Assembly (NCBI GenBank): GCA_023259235.1
Contig: JAHFQQ010000026.1
Span: 12,905 to 18,745 of the forward strand
Source of the DNA: Polaromonas sp.
GTDB lineage: Bacteria > Pseudomonadota > Gammaproteobacteria > Burkholderiales > Burkholderiaceae_C
Direction: 5' to 3'
DNA length: 5,841 bases
Below the pieces are notes generated by a model. The model did no database searches and was not told where the DNA came from. It was given only the letters and a program-made list of their open reading frames with translations. A program made the position numbers and the translations under genes. Below, in pieces: positions 1 through 4,164 of the stretch. Each line of letters begins with the position of its first letter. Within the stretch, counting starts at the first letter, position 1.

Positions 1-2
1 AG

Positions 3-455
3 TTGATTCTCCGGCTGCTTGCCGCCGGAGACAGCGCCAAAGGCGTGGCGGGCCTGCCTGGCCCCGCGCAAATCAGTGAGGCCGAGCGCAAGGCCAGGCT
101 GGAGCAGCGGATCAAGGCGCTGTGGGAAAGCCGTGTCGCGGGCAATTACGAGCCCAGCTATGACATGTTTGATTTTGCCTACAAGGCCACCACCCCCAAG
201 AAATATTATCTGGACAGCGTGGGTGTCATCACCTACCTGTCGTTCTCGGTCAACGACATTTCCATTGCTGGCAACGAGGCGAGCGTGAAAATGAAAGTCA
301 AGTACGAGATCAAGCCCACGCTCGAGCCCTCCACCGGCAAGAAAATCACCATTCCGCCGGTCGATGCGGATGTTCCCAATACCTGGGTCTGGGTCGGCAA
401 CGACTGGTATCTGGTTTACGCCCCTTCCATCGAGCCGCCGATGCTCAAGTACTGA
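3..455 (+). CDS. Hypothetical protein, C-terminal part (possible NTF2-like fold)
   Basis: The reading frame is open from the left edge to TGA at 453-455, so the gene probably begins outside the window; the TTG at position 3 is only the first possible start inside it. The visible 150 residues begin with an Ala/Gly/Pro-rich stretch. A charged helix-like segment follows (about residues 25-45, with AERKARLEQRIKALWESRV). The rest alternates short beta-type strands: YYLDSVGVITYLSF, ASVKMKVKYEI and finally TWVWVGNDWYLVY. A helix followed by strands ending in a 'W...W...W' strand resembles NTF2/SnoaL-like proteins, but I do not recognise a specific family and assign no function. No membrane segment is visible in this part. 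It is followed by 800 bp of repeats with no co-oriented partner, so it is probably the last gene of its transcription unit. Confidence 0.75.
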   Translation: MILRLLAAGDSAKGVAGLPGPAQISEAERKARLEQRIKALWESRVAGNYEPSYDMFDFAYKATTPKKYYLDSVGVITYLSFSVNDISIAGNEASVKMKVKYEIKPTLEPSTGKKITIPPVDADVPNTWVWVGNDWYLVYAPSIEPPMLKY

Positions 456-490
456 GGGCGCAGCGACTGGTCAACAGGGCTTTTCCAGGT

Positions 491-563
491 CTTTGCGAGC
501 GCAGCGTGGCAATCCATGAACCCGCTTTTTTCGACGCTGGATTGCCGCGCTGCGCTCGCAAAG
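491..563. repeat. REP-like long palindrome
   Basis: CTTTGCGAGCGCAGCG at 491-506 is a perfect inverted repeat of 548-563. The stem continues inward through TGGCAATCCA (507-516) against 538-547 with only one T:G wobble, giving about 26 paired positions around a 21-nt loop. The sequence belongs to the widespread 'CATTGCGAGCG(A/C)AGCG...CAATCC' intergenic palindrome. No T-tract follows it, so it is a repeat rather than a textbook terminator, although it could stabilise or end the upstream transcript. Confidence 0.85.
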
Positions 564-592
564 ACAGAACCGGGATGGATTGCCGGTTTTAT

Positions 593-652
593 AGCATTAA
601 ATTGGCCTCTAGCCCGCATGGAGCTTGCATAGTCAGCTATTAGATAGATAGC
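593..652 (+). repeat. Comamonadaceae-type dispersed repeat, copy R1
   Basis: The copy begins AGCATTAAATTGGCCTCTAG, continues through CCCGCATGGAGC and ends in an AGCTAT-type segment. It aligns over about 60 bp with copies at 880-939, 3572-3630 and 4611-4669, all in the same orientation. Similar 'GGCCTCTAGCGC...GCAGCTATC' elements are common between genes in Comamonadaceae; that is recalled knowledge, not a search. Confidence 0.8.
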
Positions 653-699
653 TATGATCGTCATTGGGGCTGGGCTCCAAGGTAAATTGGTTCAGATTG

Positions 700-760
700 T
701 GTTGACGCCAGCCGAAAATTGACCAGCGAGCCGATGTAATTCCGGTCGAATATTAACCAG
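700..760. mobile_element. Probable end remnant of an IS21-family-like element
   Basis: TGTTGACGCCAGCC at 700-713 runs into GCCGAAAATTGACCAG (711-726). This is repeated in direct orientation as GTCGAATATTAACCAG (745-760), with 13 of 16 bases matching. A TGT-type tip followed by spaced direct repeats containing AAATTGACC is typical of the multi-site transposase-binding ends of IS21-family elements. No transposase or helper (IstA/IstB) coding sequence remains, so only a solo end or scar is present. It directly adjoins the vapC remnant on its right. Confidence 0.4.
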
Positions 761-764
761 GCCG

Positions 765-848
765 TCACACCACCCAATTGGCTGACTGCAAGGCCTCCAC
801 GCGCTCAAATTCACGCAGATTGTTGGACACCAGCGTCACTACGGGGGT
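765..848 (-). pseudogene. vapC: vapC remnant 1: last 28 codons of a PIN-domain toxin
   Basis: On the minus strand the codons from 848 down to TGA (767-765) read TPVVTLVSNNLREFERVEAL and then QSANWVV. This closely matches the C-terminal end of VapC toxins of the 'TLVTNNxREFERVPGLxLENWV' type, which contains the last strand and acidic/Asn site of the PIN RNase fold. Everything upstream of that strand, including the first Asp and the Glu of the active site, is missing. The similarity stops exactly where repeat motif A (849-867) begins. It cannot be a working nuclease. The fragment is short, but the match is specific enough to be fairly sure. Confidence 0.75.
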
Positions 849-867
849 ATTGGGGTCAGATTCCAAT
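849..867 (+). repeat. TTGGGGTCAGATTCCAA motif, copy A
   Basis: The copy reads ATTGGGGTCAGATTCCAAT, a quasi-palindrome (ATTGG/CCAAT arms, with G:T pairs extending inward). It forms the exact right-hand boundary of vapC remnant 1. Decayed relatives may lie just upstream at 663-680 (ATTGGGGCTGGGCTCCAA) and 684-697. Confidence 0.8.
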
Positions 868-879
868 CAATTTATTTTA

Positions 880-939
880 AGCATTAAATTGGCTTCTAGC
901 CCGCGTGGAACATGCATAGATAGCTACTAAATAAATAGT
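880..939 (+). repeat. Comamonadaceae-type dispersed repeat, copy R2
   Basis: AGCATTAAATTGGCTTCTAG followed by CCCGCGTGGAACATGC is nearly identical to R1 over its first 40 bp, and diverges toward the TAGCTACTAAATAAATAG end. R1 and R2 bracket the IS-end scar, vapC remnant 1 and motif copy A. Confidence 0.8.
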
Positions 940-940
940 A

Positions 941-957
941 TCTGGGTTAGATTCCAT
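941..957 (+). repeat. Decayed TTGGGGTCAGATTCCAA motif, copy B
   Basis: TCTGGGTTAGATTCCAT keeps the GGGT-AGATTCCA core (12 of 13 core bases) but has lost the left arm. It sits between R2 and the palindromic element at 964-1093. Confidence 0.5.
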
Positions 958-963
958 TAACTC

Positions 964-1093
964 TGTCATTGCGAGCCTCCAGTTTCGGCCCGGAACCGCA
1001 CACGAACTCTGAACCGTCATCGCGAGCGAAGCGCGGCGATCCATCTTCGAAAGAAGCGGGTTCATGGATTGCCACACTACGTTCGCAATGACA
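964..1093. repeat. Composite REP-like palindromic element
   Basis: The outer ends are perfect 10-bp inverted repeats: TGTCATTGCG (964-973) and CGCAATGACA (1084-1093). A second left arm is nested inside: GTCATCGCGAGCGAAGCG and onward (1016-1044) pairs imperfectly with 1064-1092 around a loop containing GAAAGAAGCGGGTTC. This looks like one palindromic element with a duplicated or inserted left arm. The right tail AATGACAGCCGGTTCGTG (1087-1104) recurs exactly at 2007-2024. Confidence 0.75.
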
Positions 1094-1104
1094 GCCGGTT
1101 CGTG

Positions 1105-1131
1105 AATAATTGGGGTCAGATTCCAATTATT
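1105..1131 (+). repeat. TTGGGGTCAGATTCCAA motif, copy C (extended)
   Basis: The arms AATAATTGG (1105-1113) and CCAATTATT (1123-1131) are perfect 9-bp inverted repeats around the 9-nt centre GGTCAGATT. The copy begins directly after the tail of the REP-like element that ends in GGTTCGTG. Confidence 0.85.
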
Positions 1132-1141
1132 TTCCAAAAAT

Positions 1142-1210
1142 CCGTTCAGGCTGAGCTCGTCGAAGCCTTGTATCCAAGCGCCAACCCTTCGACAGGCTCA
1201 GGGCGAACGG
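1142..1210. repeat. 'TTCGACAGGCTCAGGGCGAACGG' family palindrome
   Basis: The left arm 1142-1165 (CCGTTCAGGCTGAGC, then TCGTCGAAG) and the right arm 1187-1210 (CTTCGACAGGCTCAGGGCG, then AACGG) pair at 19 of 24 positions around a 21-nt loop. This intergenic palindrome family is widespread in proteobacteria. Here it lies exactly between motif copies C and D. Confidence 0.85.
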
Positions 1211-1225
1211 GCCTAAGCGAACAGT

Positions 1226-1244
1226 ATTGGGTCAGATTCCAATT
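1226..1244 (+). repeat. TTGGGGTCAGATTCCAA motif, copy D
   Basis: ATTGGGTCAGATTCCAATT has lost one G of the GGGG run and is otherwise intact. It ends 50 bp before the brnT start codon and just upstream of its likely promoter. Confidence 0.8.
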
Positions 1245-1258
1245 TCTTCAGAAAATAC

Positions 1259-1287
1259 TTGCGCTGACTATTTTATGTTTATACAAT
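1259..1287 (+). promoter_or_regulatory. Candidate brnTA promoter
   Basis: A -35-like TTGCGC (1259-1264) is followed after 17 nt by a good -10 box TACAAT (1282-1287). Transcription would start near 1294, immediately before the GTG at 1295. No Shine-Dalgarno sequence is visible there, so brnT may be translated from a leaderless message. A short palindrome TAGTGAACTA (1293-1302) over the start codon is a possible site for BrnA autorepression, but it is weak. Confidence 0.45.
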
Positions 1288-1294
1288 AATTCTA

Positions 1295-1561
1295 GTGAAC
1301 TACGAATTTGACCTGACCAAAGATGATGGCAACCTTGAAAAGCACGGTTTGTCGCTGGCGGATGCCGAGGATTTTGAATGGGAAACTGCCGTAGTACATG
1401 AAGACACACGTAAGCAGTATGCCGAACCCCGCTTCTAGGCGGCGGGCTACATCGGCAACCGTCTGCATGTGATGGTGTTTTGCCTTCGCATTGACGCTGT
1501 GCGTGTAATCAGCTTGCGCAAGGCCAACCCAAGAGAGGTGAAAAACTATGCCGAAACTTAA
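1295..1561 (+). pseudogene. brnT: brnT toxin gene with in-frame TAG
   Basis: From GTG 1295 the frame reads VNYEFDLTKDDGNLEKHGLS and continues to ...YAEPRF. It stops at TAG 1436-1438, then continues AAGYIGNRLHVMVFCLR and VRVISLRKANPREVKNYAET to TAA 1559-1561. The two halves together give a normal-length (about 88-codon) BrnT/DUF497 ribonuclease toxin. They show the family hallmarks 'FxxxKxxxNLxKHG' near the start and 'RVIS.RKA...E...Y' at the end. The TAG separates the N-terminal 47 residues from the part carrying the conserved Arg/Glu core, so a complete toxin is not expected. Suppression, a sequencing error or a recent C-to-T change (CAG to TAG) are the alternatives. The gene overlaps brnA by 14 nt, as in intact operons, and the frame is otherwise undamaged, so the mutation looks recent. 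Confidence 0.8.
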
Positions 1562-1889
1562 ATCAGGGACGATCATCCCTACGCCTGACGAAGCTGACGC
1601 TATCAAGGCAGGCATTGCTGCTGATCAGGACAACTCCGAGCTCACGAAACAGTGGTTTGACAAGGCCACGCCAGCGAGTGAGTTGTTCGCGCCTGCGACC
1701 TATACGGCACTGGTTGCCATGAAGCGCCCACGCGGTCGTCCGAAAGCAACCGAGACCAAGGTTTTTACCGCGATTCGTCTGGATGCTGATCTGCTGGACG
1801 CTTTCAAGGCCACCGGCAAGGGTTGGCAGACCCGCGTGAACGCAGCCCTGCGCGAGTATGTTGCCGAGCACCCGATTAGGCGGGGCTAA
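1548..1889 (+). CDS. brnA: BrnA antitoxin (ribbon-helix-helix)
   Basis: This 113-residue protein begins at ATG 1548 with a good ribosome site AGAGGTG (1534-1540) seven bases upstream, inside the brnT frame. Residues 1 to about 57 (with WFDKATPASELFAP) are the expected toxin-binding part. After a basic linker RPRGRPKAT (60-68), residues 70-105 form a ribbon-helix-helix DNA-binding unit with the BrnA/DUF4415 hallmark GKGWQTRVNAALREYV. In the family, BrnA neutralises BrnT and the complex represses the shared promoter. The frame is intact although its toxin is broken, so this is an orphan or 'solitary' antitoxin that could still bind DNA or cross-neutralise another BrnT. The GTG start of the toxin and this ATG are both consistent with family lengths. 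Confidence 0.88.
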   Translation: MPKLKSGTIIPTPDEADAIKAGIAADQDNSELTKQWFDKATPASELFAPATYTALVAMKRPRGRPKATETKVFTAIRLDADLLDAFKATGKGWQTRVNAALREYVAEHPIRRG

Positions 1890-1903
1890 TCGGGATTAAT
1901 CCC
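1871..1903. terminator. Overlapping hairpins at the brnA stop (possible terminator)
   Basis: CCCGATTAG (1871-1879) pairs perfectly with CTAATCGGG (1886-1894) around the loop GCGGGG, with the brnA stop codon inside the stem. A second palindrome, GGGATTAATCCC (1892-1903), shares the GGG, so the two hairpins are mutually exclusive. No T-run follows, so intrinsic termination is doubtful; a role in 3'-end stability is as likely. Confidence 0.35.
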
Positions 1904-1936
1904 AGCTTGCCTGAGAATGGCGCGCAGAATAATTGG

Positions 1937-1963
1937 AATAATTGGGGTCAGATTCCAATTATT
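1937..1963 (+). repeat. TTGGGGTCAGATTCCAA motif, copy E (extended)
   Basis: The copy has perfect 9-bp arms AATAATTGG/CCAATTATT around GGTCAGATT, identical to copy C over the whole 27 bp. An extra AATAATTGG half-arm lies directly upstream (1928-1936). A REP-like palindrome starts six bases downstream. Confidence 0.85.
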
Positions 1964-1968
1964 TTCCT

Positions 1969-2016
1969 GGCTGTCATTGCGAGGAGCGAAGCGACGCAGC
2001 AATCGGAATGACAGCC
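1969..2016. repeat. Short REP-like palindrome
   Basis: GGCTGTCATT (1969-1978) and AATGACAGCC (2007-2016) are perfect 10-bp inverted ends. They enclose GCGAGGAGCGAAGCGACGCA and GCAATC, the same family as 964-1093. The 18-bp tail 2007-2024 is identical to 1087-1104. Confidence 0.8.
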
Positions 2017-2067
2017 GGTTCGTGGAAGGGCAGTAGTTCCGGCCTGGAGCCAGACCTGGACCTTAAC

Positions 2068-2102
2068 TTGATCGAGGTCTTCAAAGTATCTACAATGTAG
2101 AT
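2068..2102 (+). promoter_or_regulatory. mazEF promoter with operator palindrome over the -10
   Basis: The -35 TTGATC (2068-2073) is separated by 17 nt from the -10 TACAAT (2091-2096). The perfect inverted repeat ATCTAC-AAT-GTAGAT (2088-2102) covers the -10 exactly, the expected place for autorepression by MazE or the MazEF complex. The message would start near 2103, leaving a short leader that carries AAAGGAG (2108-2114) for mazE. Confidence 0.7.
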
Positions 2103-2120
2103 TCATTAAAGGAGTCCATC

Positions 2121-2363
2121 ATGGATGCTGTCATTCGCAAATGGGGCAACAGTCTGGCGATTCGCCTTCCCGTGTCCGTGATGAGCGAAGCGCGTTTAAG
2201 CCTGGAGCAGCCCGTCAGCATCACGGCCCAAGAGGGGCGAATCATCATCGAGCCTGCGCAAAGGGTTGAGTACTCACTGGACGCACTTGTCGCTGGCATC
2301 ACAGCCAAAAACCTGCATGACGAAGTCAGTTTTGGCGCACCCGTGGGCAACGAGGCGCTCTGA
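2121..2363 (+). CDS. mazE: MazE antitoxin (AbrB/SpoVT-type DNA-binding)
   Basis: This 80-residue protein starts at ATG 2121, six bases after a strong ribosome site AAAGGAG. Residues 1-47 carry the swapped-hairpin AbrB-type domain of MazE, with the signature MDAVIRKWGNSLAIRLP and a basic/hydrophobic core ending GRIIIEPAQ. Residues 51-80 (YSLDALVAGITAKNLHDEVS onward) match the toxin-binding tail of E. coli MazE, including the acidic 'LVxxITxxNLHxE...G.P....' segment that lies across the MazF dimer. In the family MazE neutralises MazF and the complex represses its own operon. Its TGA overlaps the mazF ATG (TGATG), which implies translational coupling. Intact, with nothing unusual in length. Confidence 0.95.
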   Translation: MDAVIRKWGNSLAIRLPVSVMSEARLSLEQPVSITAQEGRIIIEPAQRVEYSLDALVAGITAKNLHDEVSFGAPVGNEAL

Positions 2364-2704
2364 TGGCGGCGCGCTACGTGCCGGATTCAGGTGACGTCGT
2401 GTGGCTGGCATTCGACCCGCAAGCCGGTCACGAACAGGCTGGGCATCGTCCCGTCCTTGTCATCAGCCCTGCTGCCTACAACGCAAAGACGGGGCTGATG
2501 GTGTGTTGCCCCATGAGTACCAAAATCAAGGGCTATCCCTTTGAAGTGGTCACCTCGGTCGATGGCCTGGAATGTGCCGTACTTTCAGATCAGGTGAAGT
2601 CACTTGACTGGAAAGTTCGCAAAGCCAAAAAAAAGGCGGCAGTCAGCGCAGACGTGATGCTGCATGTCCGCGCAAAGATAAAAACCCTGCTCATGATTGC
2701 CTGA
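2363..2704 (+). CDS. mazF: MazF endoribonuclease toxin
   Basis: This is a 113-residue MazF/PemK-family mRNA interferase, which cleaves single-stranded RNA at short specific sequences and arrests growth when free of MazE. The sequence is close to E. coli MazF in length and layout. It opens RYVPDSGDVVWLAFDP, then has EQAGHRPVLVISP (residues 24-36, with the catalytic-type Arg29), CCPMSTKIKGYPFEV (48-62, where Ser52 and Thr53 occupy the Thr52 region of E. coli MazF) and LSDQVKSLDW. All the family blocks are present and in frame, including across an A8 run near 2627-2634, so it looks active. The cleavage sequence cannot be read from the primary sequence. It is co-transcribed with mazE through a 1-nt overlap. 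Its stop codon abuts the methyltransferase-like frame with no gap. Confidence 0.95.
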   Translation: MAARYVPDSGDVVWLAFDPQAGHEQAGHRPVLVISPAAYNAKTGLMVCCPMSTKIKGYPFEVVTSVDGLECAVLSDQVKSLDWKVRKAKKKAAVSADVMLHVRAKIKTLLMIA

Positions 2705-2781
2705 AAGAGAAAATCAACACGGAAACCCAGGCCCTGCAACGCATCAAGAAATTCTCGTTCCTGCTCAATGTCTATGCCTAT

Positions 2782-3579
2782 TTGCTGGCCATGGAGTCGG
2801 GCGTGGGGGACGTGGTCAATCTGCATTTCGGCTGGTTTGACAATGCCGCCGAACCAATTGCCGTGGCTCAGGAGCGCGCGACCCGCGAACTCCTTGCCTG
2901 GCTTCCCGTGCCGCCCGCGCGCCTGCTGGAAGTGGGCGCAGGGGTTGGCACGACGCTGGCCCTGTTGATCGAGCGCGGCTACGACGCCCGCGGCATTACT
3001 CCGGATGGCTCGCAGATCGACTTCATGCGTGACCGGTATGGAAAGGATTTTCCGGTCGAGCCGGTGCGCTTTGAGGATATGGCGCTACCGGCCGAAAAGT
3101 TTGATTGCATTTTGTTTCAGGAAAGCGGCCAGTACATCCCGCTTGAGGCCTTGTTCACCCGTGCCGCGATGCTGCTGCGGCCCGGTGGCCAGCTCATCAT
3201 GTGTGACGAAATCATGCCGGGCGAAGCCGAATCCGGCGAGTCGCTGCATAGCCTGGTGCAACTCAAGTCGGTCGCCGCCGAACATGGCTTTGCGCTGCGC
3301 CACGCAAGAGATCAATTGGCCAGGGCCGCGCCCACGGTGGCGCTCATGCTGGCGGCGACCAGCCGCTATCGTGAGGATTTGCGACAACTGCTGGAGGTGT
3401 CCGATGAGCAGATCGATGCCCTGGACGAATCAAACAGAAAATACCAGAGCAAATATGCTTCAGGAAAATATGGCTACGTGTCGCTGTGTTTCAGCTTCGC
3501 GGGAGCGCAAGCCGATCAGGCCGGCTCAAGCCAGCCGGGTTCTGAAACTCCTGGTGTTTTCAAGGATATCAAGCATTAA
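2782..3579 (+). CDS. Class I SAM-dependent methyltransferase, 5' end missing or unresolved
   Basis: The protein has a Rossmann methyltransferase fold. Motif I is RLLEVGAGVGTTLALL (about residues 47-62 from the TTG at 2782). A GITPDGSQIDFMRDRYG segment follows motif II, FDCILFQESGQYI is the motif IV strand, and LLRPGGQLIMCDEI comes next. The acceptor substrate is unknown. The start is a problem: the same frame stays open and protein-like upstream to the mazF stop, reading LKEKINTETQALQRI then KKFSFLLNVYAY from 2701. However, it contains no ATG, GTG or TTG before 2782, and neither TTG 2782 nor ATG 2791 has a ribosome site. The native start was probably lost when mazEF or its flank arrived. The 3' end (KDIKH-stop) lies inside dispersed repeat R3, so the tail may also be altered. 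The core is intact; expression is doubtful unless read from the mazEF message. Confidence 0.75.
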   Translation: MLAMESGVGDVVNLHFGWFDNAAEPIAVAQERATRELLAWLPVPPARLLEVGAGVGTTLALLIERGYDARGITPDGSQIDFMRDRYGKDFPVEPVRFEDMALPAEKFDCILFQESGQYIPLEALFTRAAMLLRPGGQLIMCDEIMPGEAESGESLHSLVQLKSVAAEHGFALRHARDQLARAAPTVALMLAATSRYREDLRQLLEVSDEQIDALDESNRKYQSKYASGKYGYVSLCFSFAGAQADQAGSSQPGSETPGVFKDIKH

Positions 3580-3630
3580 ATCGGCCATTGGCCCTTATGG
3601 AACAAGCTCAAGAAGCTATCAAATCTATAG
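3572..3630 (+). repeat. Comamonadaceae-type dispersed repeat, copy R3
   Basis: AGCATTAAATCGGCCATTGG followed by CCCTTATGGAACAAGC and AGCTATCAAATCTATAG aligns with R1 and R2. The TAA of its ATTAAAT is the methyltransferase stop codon, so the repeat supplies the end of that gene. With R4 it brackets vapC remnant 2, motif F and the vapBC pair as direct repeats. Confidence 0.8.
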
Positions 3631-3674
3631 TCGAAGGGCGCGCTTGAACTGGTCCTGCTTGATACCCCCGCTTT

Positions 3675-3695
3675 TGTCATTGCGAGCGCAGCGTA
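3675..3695. repeat. REP-like half copy
   Basis: GTCATTGCGAGCGCAGCGTA matches the left arm of the palindromes at 491 and 964. Only a poor right arm is visible (CCGACGATTCCAGAG), so this is a fragment. Confidence 0.65.
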
Positions 3696-3723
3696 GCCGA
3701 CGATTCCAGAGTCGCGCAGGTGG

Positions 3724-3813
3724 CTAGGCGGCTTCGAACGGATTGAGAAGTCTGACGCCAAAGTGGGAGAAGTCCACGACGTTGCGCGTCACTACAGTCA
3801 GGTGGTGCTGCCG
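3724..3813 (-). pseudogene. vapC: vapC remnant 2: last ~29 codons of a PIN-domain toxin
   Basis: On the minus strand from 3813 to TAG (3726-3724) the frame reads RQHHLTVVTRNVVDFSHFGV and then RLLNPFEAA. This is the characteristic C-terminus of VapC/PIN toxins of the 'LTLVTRNxxDFxxxGVxxLNPWE' subfamily, a different type from remnant 1. The N-terminal three quarters, with the first catalytic acids, is gone. Similarity ends one or two bases before motif F (3815-3835). The tail frame has no internal stop, so the loss is probably not ancient. Certainly not functional as a toxin. Confidence 0.8.
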
Positions 3814-3814
3814 T

Positions 3815-3835
3815 AATTGGGGTCAGATTCCAATT
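3815..3835 (+). repeat. TTGGGGTCAGATTCCAA motif, copy F
   Basis: AATTGGGGTCAGATTCCAAT plus T, with AATTGG/CCAATT arms. It marks the right-hand break of vapC remnant 2 and lies upstream of the vapBC promoter. A possible decayed copy (GGTCAGATCCA, 3881-3891) sits within that promoter's spacer. Confidence 0.85.
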
Positions 3836-3869
3836 GTTTTATGGGCCAATTCGCCGGGGATCAAAAAAT

Positions 3870-3919
3870 TTGACAGGTCTGGTCAGATCCAGCACAATGT
3901 TGTCGAAGTTTTCAACAAC
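3870..3919 (+). promoter_or_regulatory. vapBC promoter and operator
   Basis: A perfect -35 TTGACA (3870-3875) is followed after 17 nt by CACAAT (3893-3898, four of six consensus bases). Directly downstream, GTTGTCGAA (3899-3907) and TTCAACAAC (3911-3919) form a 9-3-9 inverted repeat with one mismatch across the expected transcription start. It is well placed for repression by the RHH antitoxin encoded 12 bases further on. Confidence 0.65.
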
Positions 3920-3930
3920 TATGGAACAGG

Positions 3931-4164
3931 ATGCCTACCGTCAATTTCAGCGTCCCTGAAGACGTCAAAAAAGCCTTCAACGCGACCTTTGAAGGCCAAA
4001 ACAAAAGCGCCGTCATTGCAGATTTAATGCGCGAAGCGGTTGAACGCGCACAGCGCCGCCAGCGCCATTGCAGCGCGGTTGAGCGCATCCTCGCTAACCG
4101 CGTCAATGCACCCCGTATGACTGAAGCCGAGTTCAGAGCCGCCCGCGAAGCGGGCCGTCCGTGA
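3931..4164 (+). CDS. vapB: VapB-like ribbon-helix-helix antitoxin
   Basis: This 77-residue protein from ATG 3931 is preceded by a weak ribosome site (GGAA, 3923-3926). Residues 1-38 form a ribbon-helix-helix unit: the strand TVNFSVPEDV, then a helix and the 'NKSAVIADLMREAVE' second helix, which pairs two monomers and lets the strand sit in the DNA major groove. The basic linker AQRRQRHCSAVERI leads to a C-terminal tail (MTEAEFRAAREAGRP) that would wrap the toxin. The next gene overlaps it by four bases (GTGA), as is usual for vapBC-type operons. The family naming of RHH antitoxins is loose, so 'VapB' rests mainly on the PIN toxin partner. Intact, with its own promoter and operator. Confidence 0.85.
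   Translation: MPTVNFSVPEDVKKAFNATFEGQNKSAVIADLMREAVERAQRRQRHCSAVERILANRVNAPRMTEAEFRAAREAGRP

Noticed and set aside
568..590. AACCGG hairpin followed by TTTT as an intrinsic terminator for the first gene
   Set aside because: The stem is only 6 bp with a 9-nt loop and a short T-run, more than 100 bp past the stop; too weak to call.
1069..1311. 80-codon plus-strand frame before brnT
   Set aside because: It is built almost entirely from repeat motifs C and D and a palindrome; no protein-like pattern or ribosome site.
2627..2634. A8 run in mazF as a possible frameshift
   Set aside because: The frame on both sides matches MazF blocks without a shift (LSDQVKSLDW before, VRAKIKTLL after), and the length is normal.
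3005..3727. 240-codon plus-strand frame in another phase over the methyltransferase
   Set aside because: The Cys/Arg/Ser-rich translation overlaps a frame with clear SAM-binding motifs and runs into repeats.
849..3835. Possible CRISPR array or integron attC sites
   Set aside because: The motif copies are unevenly spaced by hundreds of bases with no spacer pattern, and lack the GTTRRRY/RYYYAAC core boxes of attC; no integrase or cas gene is present.
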